From Subtercola sp. (lineage in GTDB: Bacteria; Actinomycetota; Actinomycetes; Actinomycetales; Microbacteriaceae), in contig JAODBC010000035.1 in NCBI GenBank assembly GCA_025463765.1, positions 26,754 through 90,753 on the forward strand: a stretch of 64,000 nt of DNA, written 5' to 3'. The notes under the pieces are model-generated. The model saw nothing but the letters and a program-made list of their open reading frames with translations, did not search any database and was not told where the DNA came from. This document shows, piece after piece, positions 27,406 through 36,250 of this stretch (within the stretch, counting starts at the first letter, position 1; each line of letters opens with the position of its first letter). Both the position numbers and the translations under genes were made by a program.

Positions 27406-28383
27406 ATGGAGTATCTGAAATTGGGCTCGAGCGGGCTCGAAGTCTCGGCCCTCACCCTCGGCTGCATGAGTTACGGCGTCGCCGACCGTGGCAACCACGA
27501 GTGGACGCTCGACGAAGAGACTTCTCGCCCGTTCATCCAGAAGGCCCTTGAGCTCGGAATCACCACGTTCGACACCGCCAACGTCTACTCCGACGGCACG
27601 AGCGAAGAGATCGTCGGCCGCGCGCTTGCCGACTTCACCAGCCGCGAAGAGATCGTCATCGCCACCAAGGTGCACGGCACCATGCGCCCCGGCCCTAACG
27701 GCGGTGGCCTGTCGCGGGTGCACATCATGAACCAGATCGACGCCTCGCTGCGCCGCCTCGGCACCGACTACGTCGACCTGTACCAGATCCACCGCTGGGA
27801 CGACACGGTGCCGATCGAAGAGACCATGGAGGCGCTGCACGACGTGGTCAAGGCCGGCAAGGCGCGCTACATCGGCGCTTCCTCGATGTTCGCCTGGCAG
27901 TTCGCTCAGGCGCAATACACGGCCGACCTCAACGGCTGGACTCGTTTCGTGTCGATGCAAGACCACTACAACCTCATTCAGCGCGAAGAAGAGCGGGAGA
28001 TGCATCCGTTCTGCCTCGACCAGGGCGTCGGCGTGCTGCCCTGGAGCCCGCTCGCCCGCGGCCGCCTCGCCCGGCCCTGGGGCGAGAGCACCTTTCGCGA
28101 CGACACCGACAACGTCTCGGCGCGCGTCTATGCGGGCACCGAAGACTCCGACCACGCGGTAGTGGATGCCGTCGGCCAAGTCGCCTCGAACCGCGGCGTC
28201 GCTCGTGCGCAGGTCGCGCTCGCCTGGGTGCGTCAGCAGTCTGCCGTGACCTCGCCCATCGTCGGCGCCACCAAGCCGCATCACCTCGATGACGCCGTGG
28301 CGTCCCTCGACCTCACCCTCACCCCCGACGAGCTAGCCGCCCTCGAGGCCCCCTACACGCCCCACCTCCCCACCGGCTTCTGA
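27406..28383 (+). CDS. aldo/keto reductase
   Basis: A 325-residue TIM-barrel NADPH oxidoreductase. The catalytic tetrad fits: Asp in FDTANVY, Tyr in the same segment, Lys in IATKVHG, His in YQIHRWD. The C-terminal ARAQVALAWV...SPIVGATKPHHL is typical of the AKR11/12-type voltage-channel-beta-like subgroup. AAGGAG lies 9 bp before the ATG. The physiological substrate is not apparent. Confidence 0.92.
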   Translation: MEYLKLGSSGLEVSALTLGCMSYGVADRGNHEWTLDEETSRPFIQKALELGITTFDTANVYSDGTSEEIVGRALADFTSREEIVIATKVHGTMRPGPNGGGLSRVHIMNQIDASLRRLGTDYVDLYQIHRWDDTVPIEETMEALHDVVKAGKARYIGASSMFAWQFAQAQYTADLNGWTRFVSMQDHYNLIQREEEREMHPFCLDQGVGVLPWSPLARGRLARPWGESTFRDDTDNVSARVYAGTEDSDHAVVDAVGQVASNRGVARAQVALAWVRQQSAVTSPIVGATKPHHLDDAVASLDLTLTPDELAALEAPYTPHLPTGF

Positions 28384-28392
28384 GGCTGACGC

Positions 28393-28444
28393 GCAGTCCG
28401 GAGCATCCGCTACCGCTCGAACAGGCGCGGATGTTCCGAACTGC
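28393..28444 (-). repeat. dispersed palindromic intergenic repeat, copy B
   Basis: A 52-bp dyad-symmetric sequence between the convergent aldo/keto reductase and nitroreductase genes. The two arms (GCAGTCCGGAGCATCCGC and GCGGATGTTCCGAACTGC) can form a hairpin with few mismatches. On the minus strand it matches copy A at 7396-7447 at about 44 of 52 positions. Both copies lie just after a gene end. Confidence 0.75.
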
Positions 28445-28461
28445 ACCGGAGCGGTGGGTGC

Positions 28462-28926
28462 TCAGGCCTTCGGGTCGATGACGACGACGGGGATCTCGCG
28501 GTCGGTTTTGAGCTGGTAGTCGGCGTAGTCGGGGTAGATGGCGACCATCTTCTCCCAGAGGGCGGGCTTTTCTTCGGGAGTCGCCGTGCGCGCTGTGCCG
28601 TAGAACGAATCGGCACCGACCTGCAGGTAGACCTCGGGGTTCGCTTCGAGGTTCAGGTACCAGACCGGATGCTTCGGGGCTCCGCCCATCGAGGCCACGA
28701 TGATCTGGCGACCGTCGTCTTCGCCGTAGATGAGTGCCGTGCGACGCCACACGCCCGACTTGCGCCCCTTCGTGGTGAGCAGCAGCAGCGGAGCCTGGCT
28801 CTTCGAGAACGTCAGCTCGCCATCCGTGGCCACGTACTCCTCGATCTGCTTCTTCACCCACTCCGCGTCATTGTCGATGGGGTTCTCAGGGCTCGATCCG
28901 GGCTGTGCAGAGGTGGTATCAGTCAT
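28462..28926 (-). CDS. F420-dependent nitroreductase-type (Ddn family) oxidoreductase
   Basis: A 154-residue split-beta-barrel protein of the deazaflavin-dependent nitroreductase family. It has LLLLTTKGRKSGVWRRTALIY, which in the family contacts coenzyme F420, and SMGGAPKHPVWYLNLEANPEVYLQVG. The family reduces quinones or nitro compounds with F420H2, implying that the organism makes F420. The ATG at 28926 fits the family better than an in-frame ATG six codons upstream. It is downstream of the cspA hairpins on the same strand. Confidence 0.88.
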   Translation of the reverse strand: MTDTTSAQPGSSPENPIDNDAEWVKKQIEEYVATDGELTFSKSQAPLLLLTTKGRKSGVWRRTALIYGEDDGRQIIVASMGGAPKHPVWYLNLEANPEVYLQVGADSFYGTARTATPEEKPALWEKMVAIYPDYADYQLKTDREIPVVVIDPKA

Positions 28927-28942
28927 GTATCCATCATCGCCC

Positions 28943-28979
28943 AAAAAAAGAACCCCCCGGCCAGGGCCGAGGGGTTCTT
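28943..28979 (-). terminator. intrinsic terminator downstream of the cold-shock gene
   Basis: On the minus strand AAGAACCCCTCGGCC pairs with GGCCGGGGGGTTCTT around a CTG loop and is followed by seven T residues. The stem and T-tract are textbook. It is the last of three consecutive hairpins after cspA and lies just before the nitroreductase ATG. Confidence 0.85.
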
Positions 28980-28996
28980 CACGAGCTTCATCCTCC

Positions 28997-29027
28997 GAAT
29001 TTAGAAGCGCGTTGCGCTTCTAAATTC
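28997..29027 (-). other. perfect 14-bp hairpin in the cspA 3' region
   Basis: GAATTTAGAAGCGC and GCGCTTCTAAATTC are exact complements with only a 3-nt loop. The stem is AT-rich at its base and lacks a T-tract, so it may be an RNA stabiliser, an RNase site or a mobile palindrome and not a terminator itself. Confidence 0.75.
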
Positions 29028-29033
29028 GAGCGA

Positions 29034-29052
29034 GTCGAATCTTCGATTCGAC
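29034..29052 (-). other. perfect 8-bp hairpin just after the cspA stop
   Basis: GTCGAATC and GATTCGAC are exact complements around a 3-nt loop, 9 bp after the cspA stop codon. It is the first of three tandem hairpins in the 3' untranslated region. Confidence 0.7.
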
Positions 29053-29061
29053 AAGCCAGTA

Positions 29062-29265
29062 TTACAGGCTGCGGATGTTCTCAGCCTGCGGGCCCTTCGG
29101 GCCCTGGGTCACGTCGAACTCGACGCGCTGGTTCTCGTCGAGCGACTTGTAGCCGTTCGAAGCGATAGCCGAGTAGTGAGCGAAAACGTCGGGGCTGCCA
29201 TCTTCGGGGGCGATGAAGCCAAAGCCTTTTTCAGCGTTAAACCATTTGACGGTACCAATTGCCAT
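29062..29265 (-). CDS. cspA: cold-shock protein, CspA family
   Basis: A 67-residue single cold-shock domain. RNP1 is KGFGFIAPE and RNP2 is DVFAHYSAI, both intact, so it binds single-stranded RNA or DNA. The start ATG at 29265 has GGAG 9 bp upstream. The region between this gene and the upstream tRNA terminator is about 165 bp, allowing a long structured leader as in other cold-shock genes. Three hairpins follow the stop codon. Confidence 0.96.
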   Translation of the reverse strand: MAIGTVKWFNAEKGFGFIAPEDGSPDVFAHYSAIASNGYKSLDENQRVEFDVTQGPKGPQAENIRSL

Positions 29266-29430
29266 GTTAAAACTCCTCCAGGAGCGTTCAATTAGAATCC
29301 GACTGCCGGATCCTGATAGCGCGGTGCCTGTCATCCATCTTTCAAGCGCAATGGGCAACGGGGCTTGGCCGCGAGCATTCAGAACTGCGAGGCACAGCAA
29401 CTTCAAGATCTAGACTACCCCAGCTCGGGG

Positions 29431-29473
29431 CAAAAGAAGAACGGGACCGCCGCATTCGCAACAATCCCGTTCT
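29431..29473 (-). terminator. intrinsic terminator of the tRNA-Leu gene
   Basis: On the minus strand AGAACGGGA and TCCCGTTCT pair across an 18-bp loop and are followed by TCTTTTG. It begins 20 bp after the 3' end of tRNA-Leu. Confidence 0.7.
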
Positions 29474-29492
29474 CATACTGTCTCAACCAGTG

Positions 29493-29577
29493 TGTCCGAA
29501 AGGGGACTTGAACCCCTACGCCCATAACAGGCACTAGCACCTCAAGCTAGCGCGTCTACCATTTCCGCCACCCGGAC
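29493..29577 (-). tRNA. tRNA-Leu (anticodon GAG)
   Basis: The 85-nt sequence folds as a class II tRNA. The acceptor stem is GTCCGGG paired with TTCGGAC (two G-T pairs at its base), the D arm contains TGGTAGACGC, the anticodon loop TTGAGGT between CTAGC arms gives GAG, a long variable arm follows, and the T arm has GGTTCAAGTCC. The CCA end is not encoded. The pattern identifies leucine. Confidence 0.95.
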
Positions 29578-29686
29578 AGGTGTCTCACCGCAACCCCGGG
29601 GCTGCGACGACAAAGTAAGACGATAGCACGGAACATCGCCCATCTAAACGCACACCGGCCGTGCAGGCTGCCGGTAGCGTGAAGTC

Positions 29687-30997
29687 ATGACGTCGCCAGC
29701 TGTGAACTCCTTAGACCGAACCGCCCGCATCACGCGCGACCTGATCCGGTTCGATACCAGCAACTACGGCGACGGCAAGTCCAACGGCGAGACCATCGCG
29801 GCCGAATACGTCGAGGCAGAACTCAGGGCCCTCGGACTAACTCCGCAGCTGTTCGACTCAGCTCCCACCCGCACCAGCGTGGTCGCGCGGGTCGCGGGCG
29901 CGAATCCGGATGCCCCCGCCCTTGTCGTGCACGGGCACCTCGACGTTGTTCCGGCCATCGCCGACGACTGGTCGGTCGACCCCTTCGGAGGCGACATTCG
30001 CGACGGAATGATCTGGGGCCGCGGAGCCGTCGACATGAAGAACATGGATGCGATGATCCTGACGGCACTGGGCGAGATTCTCGGCAGCGGCAAGCAACCC
30101 GCGAGAGACCTCGTCATTGCGTTCTTCGCCGACGAAGAGGCCGGGGGAGTGTTCGGTTCGCATTACATGGTGCGCGAGCATCCGGAGGTCTTCGAAGGAG
30201 CGACCGAAGCCATCAGCGAGGTCGGCGGGTACTCGATCGATCTCGACGGAAAACGCGCCTACCTCGTGCAGACCGGTGAGAAAGCTCTCATCTGGATCAA
30301 GCTCATCGCGCACGGCCGCGCCGGCCACGGTTCGCAGATCAACACCGAGAACGCCATCACGCGACTCGCCGCCGCCGTCGCCCGAATCGGCAGCGAGGAG
30401 TGGCCGGTGAAGCTCACGAAGACGACCCGCCAACTGCTCGACGCTGTCGCCGAGATTCTCGGCCAGGATCCGAAGCAGGTCTCGGCCGAAGAGCTCGCCA
30501 TCGCTACCGGAACGGCCTCGCGGTTCATCTCGGCGACCCTGCGCACGGTCACCAACCCCACCCTGCTGAGCGGTGGATACAAGGTGAATGTCATTCCTGA
30601 CCGGGCAGAAGCCATGATCGACGTGCGTGTTCTGCCCGGCGACGAGGTCGAAGTGATGGCCCGCATTCGCGAGCTCGCCGGCGACGACATCGAGATCGAG
30701 ATAATGCACGAAGACGTGGGTCTCGAGACCGATTTCGAAGGCCCGCTGGTCGACCAGATGATCTCGAGCCTGCACCGCCTCGACCCCGGCGCAGAGGTCT
30801 TGCCGTATCTGCTTTCGGCCGGCACCGACAACAAAGCACTGAGCCTGCTGGGCATCAGGGGCTACGGATTCGCCCCGCTTCAGCTGCCCGCAGAGCTCGA
30901 CTTTCCAGCGCTCTTCCATGGCGTTGACGAGAGGGTGCCGCTAGACGCATTAGTCTTTGGCACAGATGTCTTGACCGATCTGCTGCTTCGCTACTGA
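29687..30997 (+). CDS. M20/M25/M40 family metallopeptidase
   Basis: A 436-residue zinc hydrolase of the ArgE/DapE/carboxypeptidase class. Metal ligands are visible in VVHGHLDVVPA (His), WGRGAVDMKN (bridging Asp), FADEEAGGVFGS (catalytic Glu, then ligand) and near the C-terminus in SAGTDNKAL...LFHGVDERV (His). The dimerisation insert lies in the middle. It is probably an aminoacylase or dipeptidase; the substrate is not determinable. uppP begins 48 bp downstream on the same strand. Confidence 0.92.
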   Translation: MTSPAVNSLDRTARITRDLIRFDTSNYGDGKSNGETIAAEYVEAELRALGLTPQLFDSAPTRTSVVARVAGANPDAPALVVHGHLDVVPAIADDWSVDPFGGDIRDGMIWGRGAVDMKNMDAMILTALGEILGSGKQPARDLVIAFFADEEAGGVFGSHYMVREHPEVFEGATEAISEVGGYSIDLDGKRAYLVQTGEKALIWIKLIAHGRAGHGSQINTENAITRLAAAVARIGSEEWPVKLTKTTRQLLDAVAEILGQDPKQVSAEELAIATGTASRFISATLRTVTNPTLLSGGYKVNVIPDRAEAMIDVRVLPGDEVEVMARIRELAGDDIEIEIMHEDVGLETDFEGPLVDQMISSLHRLDPGAEVLPYLLSAGTDNKALSLLGIRGYGFAPLQLPAELDFPALFHGVDERVPLDALVFGTDVLTDLLLRY

Positions 30998-31045
30998 CGC
31001 ACCAGCCGCGTGCCCCGAGCTGGGGCCACGACCGAAAGTGAGTTC

Positions 31046-31909
31046 ATGGAGTTTCTTCAAGCGATCATCTTGGGGCTCGTTCAGGGCCTGACCGAGTTCC
31101 TTCCGATCTCTTCGAGCGCACACATCAAGATCGTGGGCGAGCTGATCGGCGCCGGGGGTGACCCGGGCGCGGCCTTCACCGCGATCATCCAGCTCGGCAC
31201 AGAAGCGGCAGTGCTGGTGTTCTTCTGGCGTGATGTCGTTCGCATCGTGTCGAAGTGGGCCCGGTCGCTGGTGGGGCGCGTGCCGCGAAACGATCCGGAT
31301 GCCCGCATGGGCTGGCTGATCATCATCGGCAGCATTCCCATCATCGTTCTGGGCGTCATCTTTCAAAACCAGATCGAGACGGTGTTCCGGTCGCTCTGGA
31401 TCGTCGTTTTCACCCTCATCGTGTTCGGCATCTTGCTCGGTGTCGCCGACCACGTCGGCGCCAAGAAGCGCCGGCTCAAAGACCTCACCTACCCGCACGG
31501 CATCATCTACGGCTTCGCACAGGCGCTCGCCCTCATTCCCGGCGTCTCGCGTTCGGGCGGAACGATCACCGCCGGTCTCTTCATGGGTTACGAGCGCAAG
31601 GCGGCCGCGCGGTACTCCTTCTTGCTGGCCATGCCCGCCGTGTTCGGCAGCGGATTCTTTCAGCTCTACAAGTCGATCAAAGACCCGTGCGACGCTGCTG
31701 CCGCAGCGGCCACGCAGTGCACGCCCGAGATCTTCAACGGCGTCGACACCCTCGCAGCGACAATCGTCTCGTTCGTCGTGGGCCTCGTGGTGATCGCGTT
31801 CTTCATGAACTACATCTCGCGCCGCAGCTTCACGCCGTTCGTGATCTATCGCCTGGCCCTCGGCGTGGTGCTGGCCATTCTGCTGGCGACCAACACCATC
31901 GCGGCCTGA
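31046..31909 (+). CDS. uppP: undecaprenyl-diphosphatase UppP (BacA)
   Basis: A 287-residue polytopic membrane enzyme that recycles undecaprenyl diphosphate for peptidoglycan synthesis and gives bacitracin tolerance. The first motif is [18 protein letters not shown] (Glu-rich active-site helix) and the second is [20 protein letters not shown]. Eight or so helices are evident. The ATG at 31046 gives the canonical [10 protein letters not shown] start. MshC follows 30 bp later, as is common in actinobacteria. Confidence 0.96.
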   Translation: MEFLQAIILGLVQGLTEFLPISSSAHIKIVGELIGAGGDPGAAFTAIIQLGTEAAVLVFFWRDVVRIVSKWARSLVGRVPRNDPDARMGWLIIIGSIPIIVLGVIFQNQIETVFRSLWIVVFTLIVFGILLGVADHVGAKKRRLKDLTYPHGIIYGFAQALALIPGVSRSGGTITAGLFMGYERKAAARYSFLLAMPAVFGSGFFQLYKSIKDPCDAAAAAATQCTPEIFNGVDTLAATIVSFVVGLVVIAFFMNYISRRSFTPFVIYRLALGVVLAILLATNTIAA

Positions 31910-31939
31910 GGCGTCACAAACACCAATTAGAGTTCAGTA

Positions 31940-33232
31940 GTGCATTCCTGGCGTTCACCCGACGTTCCCACGCTGCCGGGCGAAGGCCCCGTACCGCGCC
32001 TGTTCAACCAAGCCACGGGAGTCGTCGAATCGACGTCGGTCGGCGCCGACCGACGGGCCGGGCTCTACGTGTGCGGCATCACGCCGTACGACGCGACGCA
32101 CCTCGGGCACGCCTCGACCTACCTCGCCTTCGACACGCTGAACCGGCTCTGGCTAGATGCTGGGCTGATCCTGAACTACGCGCAGAACGTGACCGATATC
32201 GACGACCCGCTTCTCGAGCGGGCAGCCGCGACCGGCGTCGACTGGCGTGAGCTCGCTGCTTCGCAGACCGATCTGTTCCGCGGCGACATGGAGGCTTTGC
32301 GGGTCATTCCGCCACAGAACTACATCGCCGTCACCGAGGTCATCGACGAGATCGCCGCCGCCGCAACCGAGCTGCTCGAGCTCGGTTTCGCCTACCGTGT
32401 GCCGACTCCGGATGCTCTGCAGCCCGGCGACGAAGACGTGTACTTCGACTCGGCCGCCGCCGACCGCGCCACCAGCTGGTACCTCGGCTTCGAGAGCCGC
32501 TACGACCGCGCGCTGATGCTCGACCTGTTCGCCCAGCGCGGGGGAGACCCCGACCGCCCCGGAAAGCGCGACCCGCTCGACCCACTGCTCTGGCGCGTGG
32601 CTCGCGCCGGCGAGCCGCAGTGGGCCGCCCCGATCGGTGCCGGGCGGCCCGGCTGGCACCTCGAGTGCACCGTGATCGCGCTGCAGCACCTGGGCACCGA
32701 CTTCGCCGTTCAGGGTGGGGGAAGCGACCTCATCTTTCCGCATCACGAGTTCAGCGCCGCTCATGCGACGGCGTTGACGGGCAAGCCCTTCGCGGGCATC
32801 CACGCGCACACCGGAATGGTGGCCTACCAGGGCGAGAAGATGAGCAAGTCGCTCGGCAACCTGGTGCTCGTGTCGCGCCTGACGGCGGCCGGGGTGGATG
32901 CCCGGCTCATCCGGCTCGCTCTGCTGGCCCACCACTACCGCAGCGACTGGGAGTACACCGACGACGACCTGAGCCGGGCATCCGCCCGCCTGGCGGCCTG
33001 GAGTGCGCTGCCCGTGTCCGACGCCGACGGCAGCGCCCCCGAGGCGGACCGAATCGCAGCAGATGCCGGGGCCTCAGCGCTGCTCGAGAGTCTGCGCGCT
33101 CGTCTCGCCGACGACCTCGATACCCCCGGTGCTCTCGACGAACTAGACGCGTGGTTCGCGACCGCCGACACTGTGCCGCTGCTCGTCACCGACGCGCTCG
33201 ACGCCCTGCTGGGCATCCGCCTCGCCGACTGA
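31940..33232 (+). CDS. mshC: cysteine-1-D-myo-inosityl 2-amino-2-deoxy-alpha-D-glucopyranoside ligase
   Basis: A 430-residue homologue of cysteinyl-tRNA synthetase that ligates cysteine to GlcN-inositol in mycothiol synthesis. Motifs include YVCGITPYDATHLGHAST (HxGH-type with zinc Cys), NVTDIDDPLL, GWHLECTVIA (zinc ligands) and KMSKSLGN. The C-terminal anticodon-binding region of CysRS is absent, which separates MshC from CysS. It indicates mycothiol as the low-molecular-weight thiol of this organism. The GTG start at 31940 is 30 bp after uppP. Confidence 0.96.
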   Translation: MHSWRSPDVPTLPGEGPVPRLFNQATGVVESTSVGADRRAGLYVCGITPYDATHLGHASTYLAFDTLNRLWLDAGLILNYAQNVTDIDDPLLERAAATGVDWRELAASQTDLFRGDMEALRVIPPQNYIAVTEVIDEIAAAATELLELGFAYRVPTPDALQPGDEDVYFDSAAADRATSWYLGFESRYDRALMLDLFAQRGGDPDRPGKRDPLDPLLWRVARAGEPQWAAPIGAGRPGWHLECTVIALQHLGTDFAVQGGGSDLIFPHHEFSAAHATALTGKPFAGIHAHTGMVAYQGEKMSKSLGNLVLVSRLTAAGVDARLIRLALLAHHYRSDWEYTDDDLSRASARLAAWSALPVSDADGSAPEADRIAADAGASALLESLRARLADDLDTPGALDELDAWFATADTVPLLVTDALDALLGIRLAD

Positions 33233-33315
33233 CCCGAGCGCCTCAAATCGAGGTTTTCGGTCGAGAGCGACGTCCGGGGCGGCTCATCGCGTCTGAAGAG
33301 GTCGCGCTCGCCAGT

Positions 33316-34287
33316 TCAGTCGCGGGGACGCCAGGGCTCTGAGCCGCCGGAACCAGCGGTACCGGGGGAGGCGGGGCCGTCGCCGCGCTTGCGCAGGTAA
33401 CGTTCGAACTCCTGGGCGATGGCCTCACCACTCGCCTCGGGCGAATCGACGGTGTCTCGCGCCTGCTCGAGCTGCTGGATGTACGACGCCATCTCTTCGT
33501 CTTCACCGGCCAGCGAGTTGATGCCGGTCTCCCAGGCCTCGGCCTCTTCGACGAGTTCACCGCGGGGAATGTCGATGCCGATCAGACTCTCGAGCTTCTG
33601 GATGAGCGCAAGGGTGGCCTTCGGAGACGGCGCGTTGTGCACGTAGTGGGGAACAGACGCCCACATGGTGAGTGTCGGAATGTTCGCCTGCTCGGCCGCA
33701 TCGGCCAGCACGCTGAGTATGCCCACGGGGCCTTCGTACGTGCTGCGTTCGAGGTCGAGCTCGGAGCGCACGGCGGCGTTCTCGCTCGTCGAGTAGACGC
33801 TGATGGGGCGGGTGTGCGGCACGTCGGCCAGCATGGCGCCGAGAAAGACGATGCCCGAGACGCCGGCGTCGACCGCGACGTTCAGCACCTCGCTGGTGAA
33901 TCGCTTCCAGCCACGCGACGGCTCTGTGCCGATGAGCAAGAAGATGTTGCCGGCCTGGGCGGCAGCCGAGACTTCAGCCGAAGCATCGGTTTCGGCGCCG
34001 AGCGCCCCGCTCGCGGGCCCGAAGATGGTTGCCGTCGGCCACACCAGAATGCGCTGCCCGTCGTCGTCGAATTCGCTCGTCGGGCGGTTGAACTGGTAGT
34101 CGAAGTAGTCTTCGGAGTCGATGTCGGCGATGGTCGCCACATCGAGCTCGTCTTTCACCATGCGAACGGCACCCGTCGCGGCTTCACCCGCGTCGTTCCA
34201 GCCCTCGAAAGCGACCACCATCAGTCGACCGCTCAAGAATTCTTTGCCGCGCGCGTCGCCGCCGGGCGCCTCGTTGCCGTAAACCAC
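33316..34287 (-). CDS. PAC2 family protein
   Basis: A 323-residue protein of the PAC2 (proteasome assembly chaperone-like) family. It has LMVVAFEGWNDAGEAATGAV, the stretch LLIGTEPSRGWKRFTSEVL and SVPHYVHNAPSPKATLALIQKLE, all typical of the actinobacterial members, and an acidic C-terminal helix. The function in bacteria is not established. No proteasome subunit genes occur in the window. It is divergent from the HAD gene; the 162-bp space between them has no further gene. Confidence 0.88.
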   Translation of the reverse strand: MVYGNEAPGGDARGKEFLSGRLMVVAFEGWNDAGEAATGAVRMVKDELDVATIADIDSEDYFDYQFNRPTSEFDDDGQRILVWPTATIFGPASGALGAETDASAEVSAAAQAGNIFLLIGTEPSRGWKRFTSEVLNVAVDAGVSGIVFLGAMLADVPHTRPISVYSTSENAAVRSELDLERSTYEGPVGILSVLADAAEQANIPTLTMWASVPHYVHNAPSPKATLALIQKLESLIGIDIPRGELVEEAEAWETGINSLAGEDEEMASYIQQLEQARDTVDSPEASGEAIAQEFERYLRKRGDGPASPGTAGSGGSEPWRPRD

Positions 34288-34449
34288 CGTTTAGTTCGAC
34301 CTCTGCTTGCGTGCTGTGCCGTGCCATCGCCCGTTTGGGGATTGTTCAAGGATAGGCCGTCGGGCCTGCGGAGGGGATGAGAGGCCGTGCTCGCTCGCTC
34401 ACGGGGGCCTCCGCGCGCCGCTCACGGAGTGCCGGTAGGCTGGCATCCC

Positions 34450-35160
34450 GTGACCGAACTGTACCCCGCCGCCGTTCTCTGGGATCTCGACGGCACGCTC
34501 GTCGACACCGAGCCCTACTGGATGAACGCCCAGACCGCCCTTATCGAATCGTACGGCGGAAGCTGGTCGCACGAAGAGGCGATGGATCTGGTCGGCTCCG
34601 GCCTCTGGCGCACCGCCCAGACCATGCAGCGGCACGGCGTCACGCTCAGCGAAGACGACATCGTCTCGCTGCTGAGCGAACAGGTGATGCAGCAGATCAG
34701 CGTGAGCGTGCCCTGGCGCCCCGGCGCGAAAGAGCTACTGCTCGCGATTCGGCAGGCGGGCATCCCCACCGCCCTCGTGACCATGTCGATCGGGCGCATG
34801 GCCGCGCACGTGGCGTCGTTCATTCCGTTCGACGCGTTCGATGTCGTGGTGTCGGGTGACCGCGTCACCAATGCGAAGCCGCACCCCGAGGCCTACCTGC
34901 TGGCCGCGGCAGAACTGGGTGTCGACGCCGCCGAGTGCATCGCCATCGAAGACTCGATCGCCGGGGTCGCCTCGGCGGCCGCCGCGGGTGTGCTGACCGT
35001 TGGAGTACCCCACTTGCTCTCGCTCGACGACAGCCCGGCCGACGTACTGTGGCCGACGCTCGCAGGCCGCGGGGTCGCCGACCTCGCGAAGCTCTCGAGC
35101 GGGCGCGCAGCCCGGCGCTCAGCGGCCACTGCCCCGGCATCGACGGGAGCCACCTCATGA
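34450..35160 (+). CDS. HAD family hydrolase (IA subfamily)
   Basis: A 236-residue phosphatase of the beta-phosphoglucomutase-like type. Motif I is VLWDLDGTLVDTEPYW, motif II is TALVTMSI, motif III contains the Lys of NAKPHPEAYLLAA, and motif IV is CIAIEDSIAGVASA. The GTG at 34450 places motif I at residue 9. It overlaps the trmI start by ATGA, so the two are translationally coupled. The substrate is unknown. Confidence 0.9.
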   Translation: MTELYPAAVLWDLDGTLVDTEPYWMNAQTALIESYGGSWSHEEAMDLVGSGLWRTAQTMQRHGVTLSEDDIVSLLSEQVMQQISVSVPWRPGAKELLLAIRQAGIPTALVTMSIGRMAAHVASFIPFDAFDVVVSGDRVTNAKPHPEAYLLAAAELGVDAAECIAIEDSIAGVASAAAAGVLTVGVPHLLSLDDSPADVLWPTLAGRGVADLAKLSSGRAARRSAATAPASTGATS

Positions 35161-36173
35161 ACAGCACCTTCAGCGGCCCGTTCCGCGCCGGCGACCGCGT
35201 GCAGCTCACCGGGCCCAAAGGCAAGCTCAACAGCATCAGCCTCGAGCCCGGCAGCACCTTTCACACCCACCACGGCTTCATCGCGCACGACGACCTGATC
35301 GGCCAGCCCGACGGCACCGTCGTCGCGAACTCGGTCGGCGTCGAGTACCTCGCCCTGCGGCCGCTGCTCACCGACTTCGTCATGGCGATGCCACGCGGCG
35401 CGGCCATCATCTACCCCAAAGACGCGGCGCAGATTCTGGCGCAGGCCGACGTCTTTCCCGGCGCGACCGTCGTCGAGGCCGGCGTCGGCTCCGGTGCTCT
35501 CTCGCTCTGGCTGCTGCGCGCGCTGGGGGCGGATGGCCGGCTCTCGTCGTTCGAGCGGCGAGACGAGTTCGCCGTGATCGCCCGCGAGAACGTGGCCGCC
35601 TTTCTGGGCTACGACCCGGGCAATTGGAACGTCACCGTCGGCGACCTGGCCGAAGCCCTGCCGAACATCCACCCCGACTCGAGCGTGGATCGTGTGATTC
35701 TTGACATGCTCGCGCCCTGGGAGTGCATCGAGGCCGTCGCGGCCGCGCTCAAGCCCGGCGGGGTCGTACTCTGCTACGTGGCGACGGTCACACAGCTCTC
35801 ACGCGTCACCGAGACCATTCGCAGCACCGGCCTGTTCACCAACCCCGACCCCAGCGAGACCATGGTGCGCACCTGGCATGTCGAGGGTCTTGCTGTACGG
35901 CCAGATCACCGGATGATCGGGCACACCGGCTTTCTCGTCACCGCACGACGGCTCGCCCCCGGTGCCGTTCTGCCCGAGTTGAAGCGTCGCGCCTCGAAGT
36001 CGGAGTACTCCGACGACGACGTCGAGGCCTGGACCCCTGGCGCACTCGGCGAACGCGGAATCAGCCCCAAGAGTCTGCGTAAACGGGTTCGGCAAGCGGG
36101 CGCGAGTGCAGCCGTCGCGCGCGAACGCGAACGGGAGACGAACGAGCTCTCAGAAACCGATCTATTAGAATAG
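35157..36173 (+). CDS. trmI: tRNA (adenine-58-N1)-methyltransferase TrmI
   Basis: A 338-residue Rossmann-fold methyltransferase. An N-terminal beta-barrel domain (GPFRAGDRVQLTGPKGKLN) leads to the SAM-binding motif VVEAGVGSGALSLWLLRALG and the catalytic DRVILDMLAPWECI. A charged C-terminal tail of about 80 residues is longer than in Mycobacterium. In actinobacteria with a Pup-proteasome system this gene precedes arc, dop, pup and prcBA; here the next gene is the FKBP lipoprotein, then pafB. Confidence 0.92.
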   Translation: MNSTFSGPFRAGDRVQLTGPKGKLNSISLEPGSTFHTHHGFIAHDDLIGQPDGTVVANSVGVEYLALRPLLTDFVMAMPRGAAIIYPKDAAQILAQADVFPGATVVEAGVGSGALSLWLLRALGADGRLSSFERRDEFAVIARENVAAFLGYDPGNWNVTVGDLAEALPNIHPDSSVDRVILDMLAPWECIEAVAAALKPGGVVLCYVATVTQLSRVTETIRSTGLFTNPDPSETMVRTWHVEGLAVRPDHRMIGHTGFLVTARRLAPGAVLPELKRRASKSEYSDDDVEAWTPGALGERGISPKSLRKRVRQAGASAAVARERERETNELSETDLLE

Positions 36174-36183
36174 GCCAGCTCGC

Positions 36184-36212
36184 CTGGTGCTTCGACGCTC
36201 GAAGTGCACCAG
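36184..36212 (+). terminator. bulged hairpin after trmI
   Basis: CTGGTGC-TTCGA pairs with TCGAA-GTGCACCAG around a 3-nt loop with a 2-nt bulge, 10 bp after the trmI stop. There is no T-tract directly after it, so it may be a weak terminator or an attenuator before the FKBP gene. Confidence 0.45.
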
Positions 36213-36250
36213 AATCGCCCGAGCGTAAAAACTTTGTGAAATGAGGATCC

